Of a stretch of DNA of 17,655 nt, positions 6,060 through 14,817 are shown one piece after another (positions within the stretch are counted from its first letter, which is position 1; each line of letters begins with the position of its first letter). The translations under genes and the position numbers were made by a program. Source of the stretch: an uncultured Porphyromonadaceae bacterium (GTDB lineage Bacteria; Bacteroidota; Bacteroidia; Bacteroidales; Muribaculaceae); assembly GCA_947176615.1 (NCBI GenBank), contig CAMWRO010000027.1, positions 1 through 17,655 on the forward strand. Reading direction: 5' to 3'. A model generated the notes under the pieces. It ran no database searches. It was not told where the DNA came from and worked only from the letters and a program-made list of their open reading frames with translations.

Positions 6060-8132
6060 ATGAAAAAGAAGACTCTCAACATCGTAAAGAACGACCCTTG
6101 GCTACAGCCGTTCAGTGATGCCATCATAGGCCGATACAACGATGCCCTCGTTAAAGAACAGGATTTGCTCTCAGGCGGTGCGAAGTCGCTCGACGATTTT
6201 GCCAATGCCCATCAATATTTCGGACTGCACCGCGATGCCGACGGAAACTGGTTTTTCCGCGAATGGGCTCCCAATGCGACCGCCATTACCTTTATCGGAG
6301 ACTTCTCCCAGTGGAAAAAACTGAAAAAATATGCGTTGAAACGGCGCGACAACGGGGTGTGGGAAATCAGGCTGAAACCTGCCGACATCAAGCACGGCGA
6401 CCTCTACAAGATGATTGTGGAATGGGACGGCGGCAGCGGTGAGCGCATTCCGGCCTATGCTACCCGTGTGGTTCAGGACGAGACCACCCACATTTTCTCG
6501 GCGCAGGCTTGGAGCCCCGAGCCTTACAAGTGGAAAGTCAAGAAATTCCGTCCCGACACGCGCCCGCTGCTCATCTATGAGTGCCACATCGGTATGGCGC
6601 AGGAGCGCGAGGGTGTCGGCACCTATACCGAGTTCCGCGACCTGATTCTGCCCCGCATCGCCGCCGACGGTTACAACGCCATTCAGATAATGGCGATTCA
6701 GGAACATCCCTATTACGGTTCATTCGGCTATCATGTGTCGAGCTTTTTCGCTCCGTCGAGCCGTTTCGGAACCCCCGAGGAGCTGAAATCGCTCATCGAC
6801 CGCGCCCACGAGCTCGGCATCGCCGTCATCATGGACATCGTTCACTCCCACGCTGTCAAGAACGAGGTCGAGGGCCTCGGCCGACTCGACGGCAGCTATG
6901 ACCAGTATTTCTACGGCGACGGCCGCCGCGAGCATCCCGCTTGGGACTCCCTCTGCTTTGACTACGGTAAAAACGAGGTGTTGCATTTCCTTCTCAGCAA
7001 TTGCAAATATTGGCTTGACGAGTTCCGTTTTGACGGTTTCCGTTTCGACGGCGTGACATCAATGCTTTACTATAACCACGGTCTCGGACAGGCTTTCGGC
7101 TCCTACGACGACTACTATAACGGCGGTCAGGACACCAACGCCATCACCTATCTCACTCTCGCCAACAAGCTCATCCATTCAATCAACTCCCATGCCATCA
7201 CCATCGCCGAGGAAATGAGCGGTATGCCCGGCCTCGCGATTCCGGTAAAGGACGGCGGCATAGGGTTTGACTACCGCATGGCTATGGGCATCCCCGACTA
7301 CTGGATCAAGACAATCAAGGAGCGCAAGGACGAGGACTGGAAACCCACCTCGATATTCTGGGAACTGACCAATCGCCGTGCCGACGAGAAGACAATCTCC
7401 TATGTCGAGAGTCACGATCAGGCCCTTGTCGGTGACAAGACCGTCATTTTCCGTCTCATTGACAAGGAGATGTACTGGCACATGATGAAGGATGACAACA
7501 ACTTTGCCGTCGAGCGCGGCATCGCCCTCCACAAGATGATACGCCTCGTCACATGCGCCACCATCAACGGCGGCTATCTTAACTTCATGGGCAACGAGTT
7601 TGGCCATCCCGAGTGGATTGACTTCCCCCGCGAGGGCAACGGCTGGAGCTACAGCCATGCCCGCCGCCAGTGGGACCTCGTAGACCGCAAGGAGCTCAAA
7701 TACTGCTGGCTCAATGACTTTGACAACGCGATGATTCACACCATCAGCGGCGTTTACAATTTCCAAGCCCTGCCGGTTGTGAAACTGTGGGAAAAGGATG
7801 ACGACCAAGTGCTTGCCTTCAGTCGCGGCGACCTGATTTTCGTCTTCAACTTCAACCCGGTCAAATCATTCACCGGTTACGGCATCCTTGCCCCCGCCGG
7901 GGAGTATGACGTGGTGTTGTCGACCGACAATCCCGGATTCGGCGGCTATGGCAACATTGACGAGACCGTCTCCCACCTGACCCAGACCGACCCGCTCTTT
8001 GCCCCGACCGGCCGCGAATGGCTGCGCCTCTACCTCCCCTCGCGCTCGGCCCAAGTGCTGCGCCTGCGCCGCCCCCTTCCTCCGGCAGCCAAGAAACCTT
8101 CCAAGGCTCCGGCTAAGAAATCTAAAAAGTAA
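6060..8132 (+). CDS. glgB: 1,4-alpha-glucan branching enzyme (GH13_8 type)
   Basis: This 690-residue cytoplasmic enzyme forms alpha-1,6 branches in glycogen by cutting and transferring alpha-1,4 chains. Residues about 50-150 are the CBM48-like domain (FREWAPNATAITFIGDF). The GH13 barrel follows: MDIVHSH (258-264), GFRFDGV with nucleophile Asp330, TIAEEMSGMP with acid/base Glu384, and YVESHDQ with stabiliser Asp453. The C-terminal beta domain spans about 575-672. The short N-terminus and EEMSGMP, like plant and animal EDVSGMP, place it in the eukaryote-like GH13_8 group usual in Bacteroidales rather than the E. coli GH13_9 type. The last 17 residues are a Lys/Pro/Ala-rich tail (PPAAKKPSKAPAKKSKK), possibly disordered. 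No other glycogen gene is present. A strong terminator lies 25 bp downstream. Confidence 0.95.
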   Translation: MKKKTLNIVKNDPWLQPFSDAIIGRYNDALVKEQDLLSGGAKSLDDFANAHQYFGLHRDADGNWFFREWAPNATAITFIGDFSQWKKLKKYALKRRDNGVWEIRLKPADIKHGDLYKMIVEWDGGSGERIPAYATRVVQDETTHIFSAQAWSPEPYKWKVKKFRPDTRPLLIYECHIGMAQEREGVGTYTEFRDLILPRIAADGYNAIQIMAIQEHPYYGSFGYHVSSFFAPSSRFGTPEELKSLIDRAHELGIAVIMDIVHSHAVKNEVEGLGRLDGSYDQYFYGDGRREHPAWDSLCFDYGKNEVLHFLLSNCKYWLDEFRFDGFRFDGVTSMLYYNHGLGQAFGSYDDYYNGGQDTNAITYLTLANKLIHSINSHAITIAEEMSGMPGLAIPVKDGGIGFDYRMAMGIPDYWIKTIKERKDEDWKPTSIFWELTNRRADEKTISYVESHDQALVGDKTVIFRLIDKEMYWHMMKDDNNFAVERGIALHKMIRLVTCATINGGYLNFMGNEFGHPEWIDFPREGNGWSYSHARRQWDLVDRKELKYCWLNDFDNAMIHTISGVYNFQALPVVKLWEKDDDQVLAFSRGDLIFVFNFNPVKSFTGYGILAPAGEYDVVLSTDNPGFGGYGNIDETVSHLTQTDPLFAPTGREWLRLYLPSRSAQVLRLRRPLPPAAKKPSKAPAKKSKK

Positions 8133-8157
8133 CGGTCCGTCCGTTTTAAAATAGTGA

Positions 8158-8197
8158 CGGGACTGCGACATATGTCGCAGTCCCGCCTTGTTTTTTT
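8158..8197 (+). terminator. Strong intrinsic terminator after glgB
   Basis: A perfect 28-bp palindrome (arms 8158-8171 and 8172-8185, CGGGACTGCGACAT) is followed by CCTTG and T7 (8191-8197). It is the only structure between convergent glgB and the M6 protease gene. It may also act on the minus strand, where the following T run is shorter. Confidence 0.9.
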
Positions 8198-8212
8198 GGA
8201 AAAGGGGGATGG

Positions 8213-10105
8213 TTATTGTTTCATGATTTTGGTTGCCGAGCCGTCGGAGAAGGTGACGATGTAGAGGCCGGGGGAGAGGTTGTCGGTCGCGGTGCCGCAA
8301 TATTGTCCGGTGAGGGTGTAGACTGCTTTTACCGAGGTGTCTTTGTCACCGTTGACGGTCGCGATACCTGACTGGGAGGCGAGGGTGATTTCAGCCGGTT
8401 GGGATAAGTCGGAAACGAGAATCTCGCCGATGGCGCGCACGCGGTAGCAGTAGGTCTCCTGCGGGTCAAGGCCGGTGAAGGTGAAACGGTTGCGCACGAT
8501 TTTCTCATATCGCGTTGTCTCTCCTGTCGATATTGCCGTAATCTCCACGGTGTAGAATTTGGCATCGGTCACGCGGTTCCAGTTGGCGCGGAAACCGGTC
8601 TCGGTAATCTCGGTCGGCGCGGTCAGCTCGGGCGTGTCGAGCGACTCGCCGAGGTTGAACGTGGTTGTCGAGCCGTCATAGCTTATCCCGGTGACGGCGC
8701 AGCCGAGATAGGTGCCGTCGCTGAACACGCTCGACGGGGTGGTGAGGTCGGTCCACGCGGTGACGTTCCCTGTTCCCGGGAAGGGTGATGACGGGCCGTC
8801 GGTCACGGGAGAGAAGTTGCCGTTGGCCGGGATAAGGCACACACCGTGGTTCTCGCCGGTGTTGACGGCGTTGGCATCCCACACGTCGGCATCATATTTG
8901 ACCTTGACAATCAGCATCCCTTCGCCGGGCAGATGGGCGTCCCATTTGTCGCTCTTGCTGCGGGTTTCGAGAAGAAAATACTCGTCGGGGTCAGAGGGCG
9001 ACACCATTTTTATCGCGCGTGCCTCGCTGCCGAGCGACGGTAGTGTCACGCCGGTGGCTTTGGTCTCGGGCAACTCAGGCTCAATCCAGCCGAGGACGCT
9101 TTTCTCATAGGAGGAATATCCCGCCGGGGTGCGCATCGAATTGTTGTAACATCCCAAGTCCATCACGTCCCATTCTCCCATTGTCAGTTTGGAACCCGAG
9201 TTGGTCGTATCGTAGATGTCGGGGAGGCCGAGGGTGTGGCTGAACTCGTGGCAGAACAGACCGATGCCGGTGATTGCCGTGCCGTTGATGCCGAGACGCT
9301 CTGATGAGCAGGCATAGCGGTCGATTACCACGCCGTCGAGATTGATGGCGGCATTGTTGCGCGACAGGAACCACATGTGGGGCCACACGGTGTTGGTGCT
9401 TGCGCCGTTGCTCTGCGCGTAACCCGAGTAAATGACATATACAAGGTCTACCTTGCCGTCATTGTTGTTGTCATATCGGGAGAAATCGACCGTCTCGTCG
9501 GCCAGTCGGCAGGCATCCTGAATCATGCGGTAGACGTTGACATCGGTCATGCCGTTGCGGTCACCGCCGTAGTAGGACATTTCGTTTGGGAGCATGACAG
9601 GGCCGGCCACGTCAAATTCGGGAGTAAACAACCCGTAGCTCTGGTCTTTGTAGTAGTCCCTGACGCTGCCTGTCGCACCGCTGTCGCTGTATCCCTCCTC
9701 GTTGAGCAGTCGTTGGAACTGTTCCGGAGTATTATTGGGGGCAAACGGCATGTCGGGGAACTCGGCGAGTATTACGAGGCCGCGCAGGGTGCCGGTCGTG
9801 GGGACCTCGCCGTCGTTGAGCGACGTGCGGGCGATGTCGCGGGCAGCCGCCTTGACAGCTTTTATCCGGTCGCGGTAATTTTCAGTAGCGGGACGCAGGA
9901 ATCCGTCGGCATCCTCGTGGAGCAGGATGCTGTCAGGGGTCATGAAATAGCCGCAATGCTCGTCGCCACACACGATGATGTCGATTGACGAGCCGTCGGG
10001 CTGGCTGTATGTGACGATGCCCTTGCGGGCCGGGACGGCTGGTGAGCCGAGGCTCACCAGCGCGCCCGCCACAAGGAGCATCGCTTTTTTAAGGGTCAGA
10101 TTCAT
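8213..10105 (-). CDS. Secreted M6-family (immune inhibitor A-like) metalloprotease with FN3 and C-terminal sorting tail
   Basis: This 630-residue protein has a signal peptide at residues 1 to about 25. Residues about 30-100 form a propeptide-like region with CGDEHCGYFMTPDS, a common feature of M6 proteases. The catalytic domain is about 105-480 and contains FCHEFSHTLGLPD (284-296), an HExxHxxGxxD zinc site (His286, Glu287, His290, with Asp296 or a later residue as further ligand), then WDVMDLG. YDNNNDGKVD (211-220) is a dockerin-like calcium loop. A fibronectin type III domain lies at about 493-575. The last 70 residues form a sorting-like tail (AVYTLTGQ, LSPGLYIVTF). The gene begins 19 bp after the stop of the large adhesin-like gene, so one transcript is likely. 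By family it is an extracellular endopeptidase acting on host or dietary proteins; the substrate is unknown. Confidence 0.88.
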   Translation of the reverse strand: MNLTLKKAMLLVAGALVSLGSPAVPARKGIVTYSQPDGSSIDIIVCGDEHCGYFMTPDSILLHEDADGFLRPATENYRDRIKAVKAAARDIARTSLNDGEVPTTGTLRGLVILAEFPDMPFAPNNTPEQFQRLLNEEGYSDSGATGSVRDYYKDQSYGLFTPEFDVAGPVMLPNEMSYYGGDRNGMTDVNVYRMIQDACRLADETVDFSRYDNNNDGKVDLVYVIYSGYAQSNGASTNTVWPHMWFLSRNNAAINLDGVVIDRYACSSERLGINGTAITGIGLFCHEFSHTLGLPDIYDTTNSGSKLTMGEWDVMDLGCYNNSMRTPAGYSSYEKSVLGWIEPELPETKATGVTLPSLGSEARAIKMVSPSDPDEYFLLETRSKSDKWDAHLPGEGMLIVKVKYDADVWDANAVNTGENHGVCLIPANGNFSPVTDGPSSPFPGTGNVTAWTDLTTPSSVFSDGTYLGCAVTGISYDGSTTTFNLGESLDTPELTAPTEITETGFRANWNRVTDAKFYTVEITAISTGETTRYEKIVRNRFTFTGLDPQETYCYRVRAIGEILVSDLSQPAEITLASQSGIATVNGDKDTSVKAVYTLTGQYCGTATDNLSPGLYIVTFSDGSATKIMKQ

Positions 10106-10124
10106 AATTACTTAATCAGAACAT

Positions 10125-13100
10125 CTACTTAACGATGACTTTGAACGATTTTCCGGCTGTCGACACGATGTAGATGCCTGCCTGTACCGGGACAACGTCG
10201 TTGCCTGTCGACTTGAACGAGGCTATCGTGTAGCCGAGAGTATTGTAAACACTTACGGTAAGGCCGTCGGCACCGGTGATGTTGATGGAGCCTGCGCCGG
10301 TGGTCACGGTGACACCGTCGGCAGCGGGAGTCTCGCCGATACCCGACTGTGCGCTGAACAGGGCAGCTTCTGACTCGCCTTCATAGTAGACCGCGCTGAC
10401 AGCAAAGGTGTTGTCGGTTGTCGCGTCATAGTCCACTGCAACGGCTGTGTCGGCCACCGGCTCGTCGTTGACCTGAACATTGTTGAGATAGATGTTGTAG
10501 CCGATGAGTTCGGGTTCGTCATACCCGGCGGTGAACTCGATGTTGTCAATCATGAGCGCGAATGATTCGTAGCCGAGCGATGTGGCGTGGATTGCAAAGT
10601 AGGCCGCATCGGCGGGAAGGGTGTAGGTGAACTCTTTCCATCCGGCCTCGCTGAGAGCTACCGGTTCGCCGAGGATGGTGAAGTCTTCGGGGTTGCGGCC
10701 GCCATAGGAAACCATCACTTCAAAACGCTCGGTGTTGCCTGCGGCAGGGACACCGGCCATGAATTTCAGTTCGGTACCGCCGACGACGTGGGGCGAGATG
10801 AGCCAGTCGTCGTTTTGCTGGCTGAAATCGAAGTTTCCGTCAACCTTCAGGTAGGTCGATGCAAAGGAGATGAGGCACTTGTCGCCGCTGTAAGGCATCC
10901 AGCTGCTTTTTCCTGCAAAGTCGGCAAGTTCGCCGGGCGCCCACACCATGAATGCGCGGGCTTTGTCCATGTTGGGATATTCGACACCTTGGATACCGTA
11001 GGGCTGGAGCCGGTCGCGGTCAATGAATTTCCAGTCGTTTTCACCTATAATCGAGAAGGATGTGAAGTTTTCAAACGACTCGTTCATTGCTTTGCTTTCA
11101 GCAGCAGCCGGGGCTGTCCACGAGAGCTGCATCTTGGCATCGGCCACGCTGCCTGTCAGGTCGCGGGGAGCCGGGAGCGATGAACCGCCCACGCTGACGC
11201 TTGTCGAGACGATGTCGTTGAGGCTGTTGCCGTCGTTGTCGAGGTTGACACGGGCCTCATAGTTCACGGTTTTGCCCGCATTCGCGGCATTGGTGGTGAC
11301 GTTGGCGGTCAGGTCGACTGTCGAGCCGGGGGCGAGTTGTGCGCCCGAGGCGGTTGCGACCTTCACGCCGTCGGCATAGATGTCGATGTCGAAATTCTCG
11401 ACTGTCTCAAGACCCTTGGACATGACTGTTATCGTGAACGCGCCTGTCTCTCCAAGGTCCATAGCTGCGGGGGCGGTCAGAGAAAGGGCCGCGATGTCAT
11501 AGTCGACGTTGTCACACACGCGGATGTTGTCGACTGCAAATGTCGAGGCCGCGCCGCTGCCGATACCGGCCAATGCGATTGAAATGCGGTTTCCTCCGTT
11601 GAAATCCTTGATTGAAATCTTGTGTTCGGTCCAACCGTCGGCATCGGCTTTGGCCGGGATTTCGCCGACAGGCACAAATGCGGCATCATTGCTTGAAACC
11701 TGAATGCTGAGGAGTCCGGTCTCATCGGCTTCAGCACGGTGGTACATGTCAAATACGACAACCGGGTCGGCCATGTCGCGAAGTTCGATGATGGGGAGAA
11801 CCACGGCGTGGAAACTCTGTCCGGCGGGCGAGAACAGCAACAGCCCGTTGTCACCGTCGACTGCCGTGATGCCCTGCTCCTCAGAGCCGGTGGTCATGCT
11901 CCATCCGGTCACACCGGCCACGAGCTGTGACGACCACACTGCGGTGGATGAATAGCCGCCTGCAAATGATTCGAAGAAGGGAGTCTGGCACGGGTCGCCG
12001 AGGATGATGCCTGTATAGCCGAGTCGGCCTTCGCCAAGAGGGGTGACGGGTGTGATTCCGTAGAGGTACATGTGTTGCTGAGTACCGAATGTTGAGTTGG
12101 GCAGACATTCGGTCCAAGTATATGTGCGTTCTTTGAGGCCCGTAGCTCCTTGAACTGCAAACGGTTCCTGCCAGTCATACTCGGAACGGCAGAAATTATA
12201 GGTAAGGTCGTCGGGGTTGACATATCCGCCGCGCACACCGACAGTCGAGGGTGCGCCCCATTCAAATGTCACCACGCGGTTGTTTTCGATGGTCCATTTC
12301 AGCGATGAGATGAGGTCGGGGAGGTCGTTGCCCGCGTAAACCTCGGTTTCGGCTATTTTGCCGCGGCCTGCGCCGTTGACGGCATAAATTTTGTAGGTAT
12401 TGTAACCCTCTTTTGCATGGTTGTCGTTCCATGAATAGCTTTTCCCGGGTTCAACAGGGGAGACGCTGCCGAGCAGTTCGCCGTTTTCGTCACACACCTC
12501 CACGCGGTCGAGCGACGAGAGTGCCGAGCCGTCAAATGTTGTTGAAGGAGTGGTAAATGTGACCGTAGTTTTAAGTTCGCCGAGTTCGGCGGCCTTGGCC
12601 GAGATGGCTGTGACAGCTTCGGGCGCGTCATTGGCGGGACCTTGTTCCACCTTGAGGTTGCGGATTGAAATATAGGGAGTTTCGACTGACCCGTCGGTTA
12701 CCGAGGTGAAGTGGTAGCCAAAATAATATTTTCCGGCCTCGGTCACGGTAACATAAGTCTTATAAGCCTGATTACCGTCTTCATATACCATTCCGCTGAA
12801 TGTGGCGAGAACCTTGTGACTGTGGAAATCCTGAGAATTACCCATTGTGAAGTCAGCCGTCGTCGGTTTGTCGCTGATAGTTGCATATACGGTTTCGACA
12901 AAGTAGTTGCCGGGTTCGAGGGCAATCGGGGGAGTTATATACCAGTCATCAGCCTGATAACCGGCCTCGTGATAGCCGGTGTAGCAGCTTGCCGATCCCC
13001 AAGTCTCATACCATGTGTTGCCGTCTCCGTCGTTGTCATAGATGGTGCAGAGGTTGAAAAACTCCTCGCCGCCAAGCGCGCTGTCAAATGGCAGCGTCAT

Positions 13101-14684
13101 GCCGTCGCCATAGACGATGGAGTTGGATGCGACAGGCTCGCCCTCGATGCCGTCACATGCGACGGTGACGGTGTAATGATAGCGGGTGAGGGTGGCGGGA
13201 AGCGTTTCGGTAAAGGTTGTTTCCTTGATTCCGGCAGCTACAACGACCTCGTCGGGGTAGCGCACGATGTCATAGGTCAGCAGGTCGGCGTTGAAATATC
13301 CGTTGTGGATGCCGCCGGTGGGAGCCTCCCAGCTGATGGAGGCAGTACCGTTGTCAGCGACAGTCATCTTGACATCGGTGACAGGCGACGGGGTGTCAGG
13401 GCCGCAATAGGCGATAATCGAGCCTGCGGGGCCGTCCCCTTCGGCATTTGACGCCGTGGCGACAACCTTGTGTTCGCCCGACTTGGTGAAATCGACATCG
13501 GCAATCGTTCCGGCAGTTCCGGGAGCGAGGGTGATGTTTCCGGCCTCGTTGCCGTCAACGGTTACTTTGATAGTAACGTCACCTGAAAGTTCCGAGCCGT
13601 CAAATGTTGTAGAGGGAGCGGTAATATTGATGGTGCCGACATGGGAACCTTCCTGCCCGAAGTCGGCTGAAAGTTTTGCAACCGTCGCGGGAGCCTTGGC
13701 CGGTGCTTTGGGCGAAACCACCCATGCTCCCTGTGCGCCGTAGTCGGGAAGGTCGGAAACGATTTCCACTGTCTTTGCGTCAAGGTCAATCTTGCGGAGG
13801 TCAGTGGCGAAATTATTGTCGGTCCTTATCCAGAACAGCTCGCCGGTATAGTAATCAAACGCTATAGCATGCCAGTAGTTGATTGTAACGCCCTCGTCCT
13901 CGACGCGGAACAGCGGTGTGCCGGTACCGGTCGAGAGGTCGATGAACTCGATTTCGCCATTAGAGGTCAGCGCATAGAGTTTGCCGTCGGCATCGAAAGC
14001 CATTGTCTGGATGCTGACAGGGCAATAGACAAGCTGCGTGTAGGTGCCTGTCTCGGTATCGAGTTCTGACAGATAAGGAACACGTCTGCCGTCATAGCCG
14101 AGGACGTATATTTTGCCGTCGGCGGGATTATAGGAACCTTGTGAGAATACACTGTACCACTGTTCCGGAAGTGTGATTTCTTTCTTTTCCCATGTCTCGG
14201 TGTCGTAGTCAACAAAGGTGGCTTTTAAAACTTGTCCACCACCGGCTTGGGAGATTACCCCATAGAGATGGCCGTCGGCATAGACGCTTCCATTGAGACT
14301 TACCCCGTCAGCCACTTTGTCGGTCGAGGTTCCGGCGACGGGTCTTACTTCGCCAATTCCAATGAAGTCTCCCATCCACCAGTTGACGATGCTGTAACGG
14401 ATGCGGGTGCCGTCGTCAATGACATCGTTGGGGAGAATGTCGGGATTGGTCTGTGCTATTTTCCATGGTCTGGTTGCACCTTCGGCTGAAATGACGTTGT
14501 CGTACTTGGCCCGCGACTCGGCAGCTTTGGCTTGGCGGTCGATTGATTCCTGTTTCTGTTGCTCGGTCATCCGGCCTCCGTTCCATTCTCGCAACTTTGT
14601 GTTGTCGACAATGACCTGAGCCAAGGCCGATGTTGCCAGCAGTGCCGCAGCAATCGTGACTGTGTGTAGAATAGGTCTTTTCAT
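10125..14684 (-). CDS. Large multidomain exported adhesin-like protein (beta-propeller-like, FN3, jelly-roll and CARDB-like domains, sorting tail)
   Basis: This protein has 1519 residues from the ATG at 14682-14684. The frame is open to 14792, but MKRPILHTVTIAAALLATSA is a clean signal peptide and a TAATTTTG box lies just upstream, so the internal start was chosen. Residues about 130-325 are propeller-like repeats (DGHLYGV, DGKIYVLGYD, DGKLYALT, TGELFWIRTD). Residues about 335-535 and 685-895 are FN3-like pairs sharing PSTTFDGS. Residues about 540-680, 903-1058 and 1200-1385 resemble cleaved-adhesin/choice-of-anchor-J jelly rolls (DDWYITPPI, NDDWLISPHV, FAVDNIRV). Residues 1060-1166 are CARDB-like. 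Residues 1455-1519 form a sorting-like tail (VPVQAGIYIVSTAG, KVIVK). No enzymatic motif was found. The M6 protease gene follows after 19 bp and a TPR-AraC regulator lies upstream. Inference: a surface or secreted binding protein working with the protease. Domain names rest on pattern only. Confidence 0.8.
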   Translation of the reverse strand: MKRPILHTVTIAAALLATSALAQVIVDNTKLREWNGGRMTEQQKQESIDRQAKAAESRAKYDNVISAEGATRPWKIAQTNPDILPNDVIDDGTRIRYSIVNWWMGDFIGIGEVRPVAGTSTDKVADGVSLNGSVYADGHLYGVISQAGGGQVLKATFVDYDTETWEKKEITLPEQWYSVFSQGSYNPADGKIYVLGYDGRRVPYLSELDTETGTYTQLVYCPVSIQTMAFDADGKLYALTSNGEIEFIDLSTGTGTPLFRVEDEGVTINYWHAIAFDYYTGELFWIRTDNNFATDLRKIDLDAKTVEIVSDLPDYGAQGAWVVSPKAPAKAPATVAKLSADFGQEGSHVGTINITAPSTTFDGSELSGDVTIKVTVDGNEAGNITLAPGTAGTIADVDFTKSGEHKVVATASNAEGDGPAGSIIAYCGPDTPSPVTDVKMTVADNGTASISWEAPTGGIHNGYFNADLLTYDIVRYPDEVVVAAGIKETTFTETLPATLTRYHYTVTVACDGIEGEPVASNSIVYGDGMTLPFDSALGGEEFFNLCTIYDNDGDGNTWYETWGSASCYTGYHEAGYQADDWYITPPIALEPGNYFVETVYATISDKPTTADFTMGNSQDFHSHKVLATFSGMVYEDGNQAYKTYVTVTEAGKYYFGYHFTSVTDGSVETPYISIRNLKVEQGPANDAPEAVTAISAKAAELGELKTTVTFTTPSTTFDGSALSSLDRVEVCDENGELLGSVSPVEPGKSYSWNDNHAKEGYNTYKIYAVNGAGRGKIAETEVYAGNDLPDLISSLKWTIENNRVVTFEWGAPSTVGVRGGYVNPDDLTYNFCRSEYDWQEPFAVQGATGLKERTYTWTECLPNSTFGTQQHMYLYGITPVTPLGEGRLGYTGIILGDPCQTPFFESFAGGYSSTAVWSSQLVAGVTGWSMTTGSEEQGITAVDGDNGLLLFSPAGQSFHAVVLPIIELRDMADPVVVFDMYHRAEADETGLLSIQVSSNDAAFVPVGEIPAKADADGWTEHKISIKDFNGGNRISIALAGIGSGAASTFAVDNIRVCDNVDYDIAALSLTAPAAMDLGETGAFTITVMSKGLETVENFDIDIYADGVKVATASGAQLAPGSTVDLTANVTTNAANAGKTVNYEARVNLDNDGNSLNDIVSTSVSVGGSSLPAPRDLTGSVADAKMQLSWTAPAAAESKAMNESFENFTSFSIIGENDWKFIDRDRLQPYGIQGVEYPNMDKARAFMVWAPGELADFAGKSSWMPYSGDKCLISFASTYLKVDGNFDFSQQNDDWLISPHVVGGTELKFMAGVPAAGNTERFEVMVSYGGRNPEDFTILGEPVALSEAGWKEFTYTLPADAAYFAIHATSLGYESFALMIDNIEFTAGYDEPELIGYNIYLNNVQVNDEPVADTAVAVDYDATTDNTFAVSAVYYEGESEAALFSAQSGIGETPAADGVTVTTGAGSINITGADGLTVSVYNTLGYTIASFKSTGNDVVPVQAGIYIVSTAGKSFKVIVK
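12180..13640 (-). repeat. Internal duplication in the adhesin-like gene
   Basis: Two units of roughly 130-140 codons, at 13245-13640 and 12180-12605, share the order PSTTFDGS, an acidic turn, YCGPDTP or YAGNDLP, WEAP or WGAP, GYFNADLLTYD or GYVNPDDLTYN. The DNA CCGTCAAATGTTGT recurs at both PSTTFDGS positions. This indicates an old duplication of an FN3-like pair, with a jelly-roll domain between the copies. Confidence 0.65.
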
Positions 14685-14716
14685 AACTGTGATTTTTGAT
14701 GAATTACGTTTTGAGA

Positions 14717-14724
14717 CAAAATTA
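14717..14724 (-). promoter_or_regulatory. Putative -7 box (TAATTTTG) for the adhesin-protease operon
   Basis: A TAnnTTTG match lies on the minus strand 32 bp upstream of the ATG at 14684. No clear -33 box is at the expected spacing, as expected for a promoter that needs an activator. The same octamer lies upstream of the regulator gene (16538-16545). Confidence 0.5.
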
Positions 14725-14760
14725 CTATGTGTGGTATTAAAATCATAATATTCAATAGCT

Positions 14761-14794
14761 TTTTGGTTTCGATTATCCAAAATCAAAACCAAAA
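14761..14794. promoter_or_regulatory. Inverted repeat upstream of the adhesin promoter, candidate regulator site
   Basis: TTTTGGTTT (14761-14769) is a perfect inverted match to AAACCAAAA (14786-14794) across 16 bases. It lies about 35-70 bp upstream of the -7 box, between the regulator gene and the adhesin gene. No T run follows it on either strand, which argues against a terminator. Confidence 0.5.
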
Positions 14795-14817
14795 CATGTT
14801 ATTTATGTTGCAAATAG

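Noticed and set aside
7179..7808. Open frame of 209 codons antisense to glgB
   Set aside because: It overlaps catalytic barrel coding sequence of a clear branching enzyme, with no promoter or domain of its own.
9377..9988. Open frame of 203 codons on the plus strand antisense to the M6 protease
   Set aside because: It mirrors the protease catalytic region, and its Val/Ala-rich product has no recognisable features.
14685..14792. N-terminal extension of the adhesin-like frame
   Set aside because: A proper signal peptide begins at the internal Met (14684), and the extension contains the promoter box.
14761..14794. Terminator after the TPR-AraC gene
   Set aside because: The stem is AT-rich with a 16-base loop and is not followed by a T run on the minus strand; an operator role fits better.
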